Source: an uncultured Bacteroidales bacterium (lineage in GTDB: Bacteria; Bacteroidota; Bacteroidia; Bacteroidales; P3). From it: DNA of 5,179 bases. Shown here in pieces: positions 1 through 5,179 of the stretch (position 1 is the first letter of the stretch; each line of letters begins with the position of its first letter). The translations under genes were made by a program, and so were the position numbers. Under the pieces are notes generated by a model that did no database searches, had not been told where the DNA came from, and saw nothing but the letters and a program-made list of their open reading frames with translations. The DNA lies in contig CAMURW010000130.1 of assembly GCA_947097635.1 (NCBI GenBank), positions 1 to 5,179 on the forward strand, in the 5' to 3' direction.

Positions 1-719
1 ACTGACAGAGGGCGTATGCCCAAGGTGAGTGCAGGTAGGATGAGGTTTTTCAAGTCCAGATATTCTCCAGTGCCATAGTCGTCCACAGTGTAGAAGCTGC
101 CGAACATATTGAGATGCGTGACGTTGCTCAGCACATAGGCGAAAAGCCAGGCGATGAGGATGGCGGCGAAGAAAGAGGGCAACGACATTCCCAAGGTGGA
201 GAAGAAAAGGATTACATGGTCCAGCCAGGAGTCCTTGTGCAACGCCGCCACTATTCCCAAGGCGATGCCCACCAACAAGGCGAACGTCATAGCCGTGAAT
301 GTCAGTATGGCTGTCTGAGGAAACGCCGTGGCAATGATATCGCTCACTTTGCGCTTGCTTTGATAACTGCGTCGCAGATAGGGTACTTTCAGCACCAGCG
401 AGGTGTTCCTTATGGTGACGAGGCGGTGGCAGGGAGCATATTTCTCGGAATCCAGAAAGAAGTAGTTGTCGGGGTTTCCTACATTGTGGAGACTGAGGGG
501 AGCCAGGTCATTGAGGTAGTTGAGGTACTGAAGTCCCAGAGGTTTGTCGCGTCCCAGGTCCTTGTTTATAATACGAAGACTCTCTTCGTCGGCCCGTTGT
601 CCCAGCATCATCCTGGCAGGGTCACCAGGTAGTATGTTAAAAAGAAAAAACACCAACGTTGCCACTCCCAACAATACCAGGAGACCATAGAGCAGATGAC
701 TGACGGTGTATTTCAGCAT
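1..719 (-). CDS. ABC transporter permease, DppB/OppB family (peptide/nickel type), partial at left edge
   Basis: Inner-membrane permease subunit of a DppB/OppB-type importer, a family that moves oligopeptides, nickel or related solutes with a DppC-type partner and two ATPases. The reading frame starts with ATG at 719 and stays open to the left edge, giving about 239 codons; the stop is outside the window. Residues 8-29 form the first membrane helix, followed directly by the family signature NILPGDPARMMLG at about 28-40. Residues 51-69 match the usual 'LG.DKPL..QYL.YL' segment. Further hydrophobic segments lie at about 133-160 and 167-197, and LPALTLGIRPLS near 228-239 is the typical sequence before the cytoplasmic EAA loop, which is missing here. 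A polar stretch at about 71-127 is longer than the same region in proteobacterial DppB; I recall similar extended versions in Bacteroidota. The gene begins 32 bases after the lipoprotein gene. The substrate cannot be told from this fragment. Confidence 0.93.
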   Translation of the reverse strand, partial: MLKYTVSHLLYGLLVLLGVATLVFFLFNILPGDPARMMLGQRADEESLRIINKDLGRDKPLGLQYLNYLNDLAPLSLHNVGNPDNYFFLDSEKYAPCHRLVTIRNTSLVLKVPYLRRSYQSKRKVSDIIATAFPQTAILTFTAMTFALLVGIALGIVAALHKDSWLDHVILFFSTLGMSLPSFFAAILIAWLFAYVLSNVTHLNMFGSFYTVDDYGTGEYLDLKNLILPALTLGIRPLS

Positions 720-751
720 TCGTATTTACGTTTATCGATATCGTGGAAAAA

Positions 752-1735
752 CTACAGCACCTTCTTCTTGTTGAACCAGTAATCATACAGCGTAGTATTT
801 TTCTTCATATAGGGTTCCAACTTATAGGACATGATTTCCAGTTCCAGAGGCTTGGCGACATAAATCGGCGAATACTGACCATTGTAATAATATACCAGGC
901 TGTGCTTCCTAATACCAAAGTTGCCATTCATCACCATGCGACTGAAGTCCCACACGGTATTTTGGCTGTATGTGTCAGAGGTGTCGCTGTGACGCAGACC
1001 CGCAAAGGCTTCACGTAGCAGATGGTTAATGGCATCGCGGTTCGCCGGTGTCATCTCGAAGATGTCTTCCTCGTGAAGCGAGGAGCCGTCGGTGAGGTCG
1101 AAGACGCGATATTTTATCATGTGGGAAGGCTGAACATTGCCCACCTTATACTGATTCACTTCTAGTCGGTAGGTGAGTATTTTGTCGGACATTAGCGGTG
1201 TGGTGCCATTCATCTCCACGAAGGAGTAGCGAGGCAGCGGAACGGAAGTTATGGTATCCGCAGCCATTTGAGCCTGACAACAGTCAATCATGTTACGCAA
1301 CATACTCACCATATGCTCTTCGTCCATGGGTACTGTGCCGAAGAAAGCACAGTCTTCTGCCACAACGTTGAACATGGTGTTGGTGATGCGCTGTGCCACC
1401 TCGGGATGATGTCTAGAAGGCTGAGGCATGGACAATTCGACGTTAAACACAAACGTTGGCCACACACGTCCTGCGACACGCAACGCAGAATCGCGGGATG
1501 TGATGCCTTTGTAGACAACTGTGACGGTGTCTGCAGCAGCAGTGGTGTCAAAGAAGAACCGCCAGAGCTCGGAGATACTTCCATCAGCACTAGCCATCAC
1601 CACCTTACCATCTCGCTTCACTAAAGTGTCCCTCAAACTGTATATCTGAAAGACGGTGGCTTCCTCGTTATCACTGCAGTTGAACAACGTCAACGTTATC
1701 GCCGACAATACCATCAAGAACAGTGATCGCTTCAT
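752..1735 (-). CDS. Predicted lipoprotein with C-terminal DUF3298 (RsiV-like) domain
   Basis: A 327-residue predicted lipoprotein of unknown function. A signal peptide at 1-19 (KR, then a hydrophobic core) ends in LFNC, with Cys20 as the likely lipidated residue. Asn at -1 is unusual for a lipobox, but the following SDNEE is the acidic run typical of Bacteroidota lipoproteins and could act as a surface-export signal. Residues about 93-225 resemble the DUF4163/DUF3298 pattern: FNVELSMP, then LTYRLEVNQYKVGN and YRVFDLTDGSSLHEEDIF at 209-226. The C-terminal part at about 270-309 (NFGIRKHSLVYYYNGQYSP, then LELEI) matches the end of DUF3298, the fold shared with RsiV and PdaC-associated proteins. 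The usual GGAH-type motif after the first strand is not clear; VGNVQPSH stands in its place. RsiV is an anti-sigma factor that binds lysozyme, but no sigma factor is next to this gene and no helix links the domain to the cytoplasm, so that role should not be transferred. The ATG at 1735 gives the signal peptide and lies 40 bases after the LolA-family gene. Confidence 0.88.
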   Translation of the reverse strand: MKRSLFLMVLSAITLTLFNCSDNEEATVFQIYSLRDTLVKRDGKVVMASADGSISELWRFFFDTTAAADTVTVVYKGITSRDSALRVAGRVWPTFVFNVELSMPQPSRHHPEVAQRITNTMFNVVAEDCAFFGTVPMDEEHMVSMLRNMIDCCQAQMAADTITSVPLPRYSFVEMNGTTPLMSDKILTYRLEVNQYKVGNVQPSHMIKYRVFDLTDGSSLHEEDIFEMTPANRDAINHLLREAFAGLRHSDTSDTYSQNTVWDFSRMVMNGNFGIRKHSLVYYYNGQYSPIYVAKPLELEIMSYKLEPYMKKNTTLYDYWFNKKKVL

Positions 1736-1775
1736 AAAATAATAATCAAAAAAGTTGATAACTACAAATAACTGG

Positions 1776-2438
1776 CTACCTCATATCTACAACTTCGTAG
1801 CCAGGATATTGAGCCTTGAAGAAGGTAAAACTGGCGGCGCTGGGCGATACTGTACGAAAGTGGGCGATGTCGAAGTCGACCTCGCTCCCATCGTAGTTGT
1901 GCATCTCTAGTCTACGCAATACGCCTGTGCCGCCAACGATGAGACGTATCTTGTAATAACTCATGTGTTTCTTGGGAGTGAGGTCAACCACTGCATCACC
2001 ATTTTTTTCCGTGCGTATGTATTTGGCACGGTAGTTCTTGTGCCAATTAGCCAACAGTTTGCCAGGGTTCATCAGGTTGTCTTCGCTGTCGCTTATAGCA
2101 TTAACAACCACTTCTTTGTTCGCCGTGTTGATGGTATAAACGGCAGCACCGTCGCAGATGATAATCTGATCCCCGATGTCGGCGTTATATTTGCCCTCAT
2201 TGTATAGAATCTTGGCACTGTGTTTTCCTGTCTGCTTCTTCTGGGAATCCTTGGTCACCATGGTTACAACAAAACTTTTCGCACCTTTGTTGAACTGTTT
2301 CTCCGCTTTGACCAACACCGCCTGTGCGTTTATGTCGACGTCGCCTTTTGCGTTGTGGGTAATCTGCGCTGCGATAGGAGTTGCAATCAGGAGGTAACCC
2401 GCGAAAAACAATGCGGTAATATATGTGAATTTCTTCAT
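1776..2438 (-). CDS. LolA-family outer-membrane lipoprotein carrier-like protein
   Basis: A 220-residue secreted protein that resembles the Bacteroidota LolA-like family. LolA proteins carry lipoproteins through the periplasm to the outer membrane in a half-open beta barrel. Residues 1-24 form a signal peptide (KK, hydrophobic core, PIAA), with likely cleavage before Gln25; there is no lipobox Cys. The mature part follows the family layout: an N-terminal helix with AVLVKAEKQF at 40-49, strands with SFVVTMVTKD, ILYNEGKYNADIGD at 77-90, then GAAVYTINTANKEVVV, NPGKLLANW at 124-132, and the C-terminal FTFFKAQYPGYEVVDMR at 204-220, which is the usual end of Bacteroidota homologues. The ATG at 2438 is chosen because it gives the signal peptide. 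The frame stays open upstream, but that extension would overlap folE and encodes protein-unlike sequence. The start is 38 bases after the folE stop, preceded by an AT-rich leader without a clear Shine-Dalgarno site. I cannot tell the main genomic LolA from a paralogue, so no symbol is given. Confidence 0.87.
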   Translation of the reverse strand: MKKFTYITALFFAGYLLIATPIAAQITHNAKGDVDINAQAVLVKAEKQFNKGAKSFVVTMVTKDSQKKQTGKHSAKILYNEGKYNADIGDQIIICDGAAVYTINTANKEVVVNAISDSEDNLMNPGKLLANWHKNYRAKYIRTEKNGDAVVDLTPKKHMSYYKIRLIVGGTGVLRRLEMHNYDGSEVDFDIAHFRTVSPSAASFTFFKAQYPGYEVVDMR

Positions 2439-2476
2439 GATAATATCATAATATTTTTTTCCAAAACTCCTTAACT

Positions 2477-3097
2477 TTACATTCCTCTGCTGTGCAAGTT
2501 CACGCCTATCAGGTGTATGAACTCCTCGCGAGTTTTGGGGTTTTTCATAAAAGCACCCGTGAAGTCGCTGGTGGTGGTAACGGAGTTCTGCTTCTGCACG
2601 CCACGCATGGCCATGCACAGATGCTGAGCTTCTATCACTACTGCCACTCCCAATGGGTTCAGCGTGTTCTGTATGCAGTCCTTTATTTGCTTGGTGAGAC
2701 GTTCCTGCACCTGCAGTCTGTGGGCAAAGGCATCCACCATGCGAGGTATCTTGCTGATGCCCACAATAGTGCCATTGGGTATATAGGCCACATGTGCTTT
2801 GCCGATGAAGGGAACCATATGGTGCTCGCAAAGTGAATAAATCTCTATATCCTTCACCAGCACCATTTGCTTATATTCTTCATGGAACATGGCACTCTTC
2901 AGTATCTCCACAGGATCCTGGTCGTAGCCGCTGGTGAAATAGAGCATAGCTTTGGCCACACGCTCCGGTGTCTTTATCAGCCCTTCGCGATCGGGATTCT
3001 CGCCCAGCAGACTGATGATCTTCTTGTAGTACTCTGCCATTTCGACGACACAGGGATCGTCGTACTTGTCTATCTTCTGGTATCCTAATTCAGCCAT
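2477..3097 (-). CDS. folE: GTP cyclohydrolase I (FolE, type IA)
   Basis: Converts GTP to 7,8-dihydroneopterin triphosphate, the first step of tetrahydrofolate and other pterin synthesis, as a cytoplasmic homodecamer. The 206-residue length is usual for the family. GENPDREGLIKTPERVAKAM at 32-51 is the N-terminal signature. LCEHHMVPFIGKAHVAYIP at 89-107 holds the zinc ligands Cys90 and His93 and the catalytic-type His92 (E. coli Cys110, His113, His112). KIPRMVDAFAHRLQVQERLT at 116-135 and EAQHLCMAMRGV at 156-167 follow, the latter with the third zinc ligand Cys161. All key residues are present, so the enzyme should be active and zinc dependent. The ATG at 3097 gives the normal N-terminus. The gap of 63 bases from the rlmI stop shows no clear promoter or terminator, so cotranscription with rlmI is likely but unproven. 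No other folate gene is visible nearby. Confidence 0.98.
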   Translation of the reverse strand: MAELGYQKIDKYDDPCVVEMAEYYKKIISLLGENPDREGLIKTPERVAKAMLYFTSGYDQDPVEILKSAMFHEEYKQMVLVKDIEIYSLCEHHMVPFIGKAHVAYIPNGTIVGISKIPRMVDAFAHRLQVQERLTKQIKDCIQNTLNPLGVAVVIEAQHLCMAMRGVQKQNSVTTTSDFTGAFMKNPKTREEFIHLIGVNLHSRGM

Positions 3098-3160
3098 AGT
3101 AGTACGCTAGTTTGGCAACTATCTAATTGATATTCTTGCATTCCATGATGCTGATTAATA

Positions 3161-4351
3161 TTACTCCACCTCCAGCAACAGACCTTTCAGATATTCTCCC
3201 TCAGGATGGAAGATACTGACGGGATGATCCATAGCGTGTGGCAACGCACGCACCACGCGCACCTTGCGATGGGCTGTGGCGGCAGCACTGAATGCCATCG
3301 TCCGGAAGTCGTCGCGGCTCACTGCCTGGCTGCAGCTAAATGTGAATAACAGTCCTCCAGGCTTTATTGCAACCATCGCCTTGTGGTTGATAGCATGATA
3401 GCCTTTAAGACCTTGCTGCAAAGTGCGGTGAGTCTTGGCAAAGGCAGGGGGATCCAAGATGATGATGTCGAAAGTGTTTGGCACATAGTCGAGGTAATGC
3501 ATCACATCCGCCACCACACCTTTGCAGGGCGCGTCGCTGTAGTTCAGCATGATGTTGCGCTGGCACAGTTCTATGGCCCGCTTGGAGATATCTACCGTCT
3601 CCACGTACCGCGCGCCGCCTTTCAGTGCCGCCAGTGAGAAACCGCCCGTGTAGCCGAAGGTGTTTAGCACGTCGCTGCCTTTGGAAAGTCGCGATAACAA
3701 GGCGTGGTTTTCTCGCTGGTCCAGAAACGAGCCTGTTTTTTGTCCTTCGCGGAAGTTGACGAGCATCCTGCTGCCGTTCTCCTTTATCTCCCACTCTTCT
3801 GGATCGTCGCCATACAGGTAGCCGTCCTCCGATGCAATGGGCAGCGTGGCAGAGGATTTGTCGAAAATGGACGTGAGAGGCACGTGACTATCGGACATAA
3901 TTTGCAACAGTATCTCGCAGAAGCGTGACAACATGCGGTGCATACCCACGCTGTGTGCCTGAAATACCACCGCTCCGTTGTAGTAGTCGACAATGAGTCC
4001 TGGCATGTTGTCGCCCTCGGCATTCACCAGCCGGAAAGAGTTGGTGAGGGAGAAGTCGGACAGCAGACCTAGCCGCCAGCGCAACTGCAGAGCGCTAGCG
4101 AAGCGAGAATGCCAGAAAGCATCGTCGATATCGGCGGTGTCATAGCTCAGCACCTTCACTGCGATGTTTTCTTCCTGGTAGTGACCTACAGCCATCCAAG
4201 TGCCGTCAGCTGCAAATATATCCACAAGGTCGCCAGATTGCGGGTTGCCTTCCTTGCGACATATAGCTCTCGAGAATATCCAAGGGTGATGCCGTAGCAA
4301 CACTTTCTCCTTTCCGGGGAATAACAGTAATTTGGGTCGCATGATTGCCAT
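3161..4351 (-). CDS. rlmI: Class I SAM-dependent 23S rRNA (cytosine-C5) methyltransferase, RlmI type
   Basis: Predicted to methylate C5 of a 23S rRNA cytosine (C1962 in E. coli) using S-adenosylmethionine. The 396-residue length equals E. coli RlmI. The domains are a PUA-type RNA-binding domain at about 5-75 (LLRHHPWIFSRAI, then GDLVDIFAADGTWMAVGHY), a central EEHEADS-like region at about 76-190 (RLVNAEGDNMPGLIVDYYNG at 107-126), and a C-terminal Rossmann methyltransferase domain. Visible motifs are GQKTGSFLDQREN at 203-215, VLNTFGYTGGFSLAALKGGA (SAM-binding motif I) at 228-247, VDIS at 253-256, ILDPPAFAK (motif IV) at 298-306, and FTFSCSQAV at 336-344 with the candidate catalytic Cys340. Met1 (4351) and Met4 (4342) are both possible starts; neither has a Shine-Dalgarno site. 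The gene is the first after the 210-base gap, where a candidate promoter lies. The exact target nucleotide in this organism is inferred from the family. Confidence 0.95.
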   Translation of the reverse strand: MAIMRPKLLLFPGKEKVLLRHHPWIFSRAICRKEGNPQSGDLVDIFAADGTWMAVGHYQEENIAVKVLSYDTADIDDAFWHSRFASALQLRWRLGLLSDFSLTNSFRLVNAEGDNMPGLIVDYYNGAVVFQAHSVGMHRMLSRFCEILLQIMSDSHVPLTSIFDKSSATLPIASEDGYLYGDDPEEWEIKENGSRMLVNFREGQKTGSFLDQRENHALLSRLSKGSDVLNTFGYTGGFSLAALKGGARYVETVDISKRAIELCQRNIMLNYSDAPCKGVVADVMHYLDYVPNTFDIIILDPPAFAKTHRTLQQGLKGYHAINHKAMVAIKPGGLLFTFSCSQAVSRDDFRTMAFSAAATAHRKVRVVRALPHAMDHPVSIFHPEGEYLKGLLLEVE

Positions 4352-4421
4352 AAAAAGGGAAATTAGTAAGTTATCGCGGAAGTAGGGGTGGAAACCGTTC
4401 TGCCTTGCCAGTCAGCAGCAC

Positions 4422-4481
4422 TACCATAGCACCACCTTGGGTTGCATTGTAACCCAAACCTAAGATGGTGCTGTGATGGTA
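4422..4481 (-). repeat. Long imperfect inverted repeat (hairpin) upstream of rlmI
   Basis: Three arm pairs nest around one centre. TACCAT (4422-4427) pairs with ATGGTA (4476-4481), AGCACCA (4428-4434) pairs with TGGTGCT (4466-4472), and TTGGGTT (4437-4443) pairs with AACCCAA (4451-4457). That is 20 Watson-Crick pairs over 60 bases, with a three-base bulge and one asymmetric internal loop. No T-run follows on the minus strand, so it is a poor fit to an intrinsic terminator. It could be a small palindromic repeat element, a structured 5' leader or an RNA-processing site; the sequence alone does not decide. Confidence 0.65.
4455..4462 (-). promoter_or_regulatory. Candidate -7 box (TAnnTTTG) for the rlmI transcription unit
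   Basis: Reading the minus strand, TAGGTTTG matches the Bacteroidota primary-sigma -7 consensus TAnnTTTG exactly. It would place transcription start roughly 90-100 bases before the rlmI ATG. The expected TTG at about -33 is not clear; a TTTTATG stretch lies a little too far upstream. The box sits inside the internal loop of the hairpin, so it may be part of a repeat and match by chance. I found no other exact match in this gap. Confidence 0.35.
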
Positions 4482-4526
4482 CATAAAACACTCATGGTTG
4501 GATCACTATGTTTAGTATGTCGGAGG

Positions 4527-4540
4527 AAACAGTGCTGTTT
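4527..4540. repeat. Short inverted repeat downstream of rpe
   Basis: AAACAG and CTGTTT face each other across two bases, 22 bases after the rpe stop. An RNA hairpin here would have at most a five-pair AT-rich stem with a four-base loop, and no U-tract follows. It may be a weak rpe terminator or a protein-binding dyad, or chance. Confidence 0.3.
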
Positions 4541-4562
4541 ACATTCATTGCTAGTTGCTAAT

Positions 4563-5179
4563 TCAATTGACGCTACAGGGTTGATCATTGTCGGTATGGG
4601 CATGCTTGAGACGAGATATCATCTCGTTGGGGGCGTCGGATCCGAACACTGCACTTCCGGCCACCAGCACGTTAGCACCAGCGGCATATAGCAATGCGGC
4701 ATTATCGGCATTGATGCCACCGTCTACTTCGATAAGGCACTCCTTGTTTTTGAAGTCGCAAAGCTGATGTAGCTGGTTCACTTTCTTGTGGGTGTTCTCA
4801 ATAAACCTCTGCCCTCCGAAACCAGGATTCACGCTCATTAGCAGCACGAGGTCGCACTCCTGGATGATGTCCATTAGCAATGTAACTGGGGTGGCAGGAT
4901 TCAGCACCACACCCGCCTTCATGCCAGCATCCTTGATGACATGGATGGTGCGGTCTAGATGCGTACAAGCCTCGTAATGTACGGTCAGCAGGTCAGCTCC
5001 TGCTTCGCGAAAGCTGCCCACATATCGAATGGGGTCCATTATCATGAGGTGGACATCCAAAGGCTTCTTGGCATATTTCTTTATATATTTTACCACAGGT
5101 TGTCCAAAGGAGATATTGGGAACGAACACACCGTCCATCACATCCACGTGTAGCCAGTCGGCTTCGCTGTCGTTAAGCA
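4563..5179 (-). CDS. rpe: Ribulose-phosphate 3-epimerase, partial at right edge (5' end missing)
   Basis: Interconverts D-ribulose 5-phosphate and D-xylulose 5-phosphate in the pentose phosphate pathway, in the cytoplasm, with a TIM-barrel fold and a divalent metal. The frame is open to the right edge, so the coding region continues past an internal GTG at 5147; visible residues begin LNDSEADWLHVDVMDG. About 204 residues are seen and about 20 N-terminal ones are missing, judged from the usual family length. Metal ligands are all present: His and Asp of WLHVDVMDG, His of DVHLMI, and Asp of EVDGGIN. LLMSVNPGFGGQRFI is the phosphate and active-site loop signature, and ANVLVAGSAVFG is the C-terminal phosphate-binding strand. 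The gene ends with TGA, and the next gene starts about 210 bases later, so rpe is probably the end of its own transcription unit. Confidence 0.97.
   Translation of the reverse strand, partial: LNDSEADWLHVDVMDGVFVPNISFGQPVVKYIKKYAKKPLDVHLMIMDPIRYVGSFREAGADLLTVHYEACTHLDRTIHVIKDAGMKAGVVLNPATPVTLLMDIIQECDLVLLMSVNPGFGGQRFIENTHKKVNQLHQLCDFKNKECLIEVDGGINADNAALLYAAGANVLVAGSAVFGSDAPNEMISRLKHAHTDNDQPCSVN

Larger units (their letters stand above)
4352..4562. other. Non-coding gap between rpe and rlmI
   Basis: This 211-base stretch is the only sizeable gap in the window. It holds a short inverted repeat near the rpe stop, a long imperfect hairpin, a Bacteroidota-type promoter box on the minus strand, and a few minus-strand frames of under 20 codons that look like chance. 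No tRNA, recognisable riboswitch or protein-coding gene is seen in it. It is the most likely control region for the rlmI-folE-LolA-lipoprotein-permease run. Confidence 0.75.

Noticed and set aside
114..632. Plus-strand open frame of 172 codons
   Set aside because: It lies antisense to the permease coding region, and its translation is Gln/Gly/Arg-rich with no domain. The minus-strand frame has clear family signatures.
1268..1624. Plus-strand open frame of 118 codons, and a second minus-strand frame at 1306-1590
   Set aside because: Both fall wholly within the lipoprotein gene. Their His/Cys/Ser-rich translations look like out-of-frame reads.
752..1735. Anti-sigma factor role for the DUF3298 protein, as in RsiV
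   Set aside because: There is no neighbouring sigma factor gene and no N-terminal cytoplasmic domain; the protein has a lipoprotein signal peptide instead.
2439..2831. Upstream extension of the LolA-family frame into folE
   Set aside because: It overlaps the conserved folE coding sequence in another frame, the translation is low in protein character, and the ATG at 2438 begins a good signal peptide.
3405..3794. Alternative minus-strand frame of 129 codons inside rlmI
   Set aside because: The Arg/Gln-rich translation is a typical shifted-frame read of the methyltransferase domain, whose true frame has all its motifs.
4422..4481. Intrinsic terminator for rpe
   Set aside because: The hairpin is long and interrupted, no T-run follows on the minus strand, and it lies more than 80 bases after the stop codon.
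4473..4691. Plus-strand open frame across the end of rpe and the gap
   Set aside because: It overlaps the conserved C-terminus of rpe in antisense, shows no recognisable domain, and has no promoter or ribosome site in view.
4563..5147. Start of rpe at the GTG at 5147
   Set aside because: The frame continues to the window edge with conserved family sequence (SEADWLH), so the GTG encodes an internal Val of HVDVMDG.

Overview
The window looks like ordinary chromosomal sequence from a member of the Bacteroidota, most likely Bacteroidales and Prevotella-like. The evidence is mid-range GC content, start codons mostly without a Shine-Dalgarno sequence, and AT-rich leaders. A TAnnTTTG-type promoter box, a lipoprotein with an acidic run after the lipid-anchored Cys, and Bacteroidota-style versions of several families also fit. 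The genus is an inference from general character only.

All six genes lie on the minus strand, so transcription runs from right to left. In that order they are: rpe (ribulose-phosphate 3-epimerase, 5' end cut by the right edge); a non-coding gap of about 210 bases holding a long imperfect hairpin and a candidate promoter; an RlmI-type 23S rRNA cytosine methyltransferase; folE (GTP cyclohydrolase I); a secreted LolA-family protein; a DUF3298/RsiV-type lipoprotein; and the N-terminal two thirds of a DppB-type ABC transporter permease, cut by the left edge.

The five genes from rlmI leftwards are separated by only about 30 to 65 bases and could form one transcription unit starting in the 210-base gap. 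Their functions are mixed: carbon metabolism, ribosome modification, pterin synthesis, envelope lipoprotein biology and oligopeptide-type transport. This reads as a housekeeping neighbourhood rather than a dedicated pathway. The only local theme is the envelope: a LolA-type carrier, a predicted lipoprotein and a membrane permease in a row.

No RNA gene, CRISPR array, insertion sequence, phage gene or defence system was seen, and I find no convincing new system. The items most worth checking are the hairpin with its embedded promoter-like box, and the lipoprotein with its unusual lipobox and possible surface-export signal.
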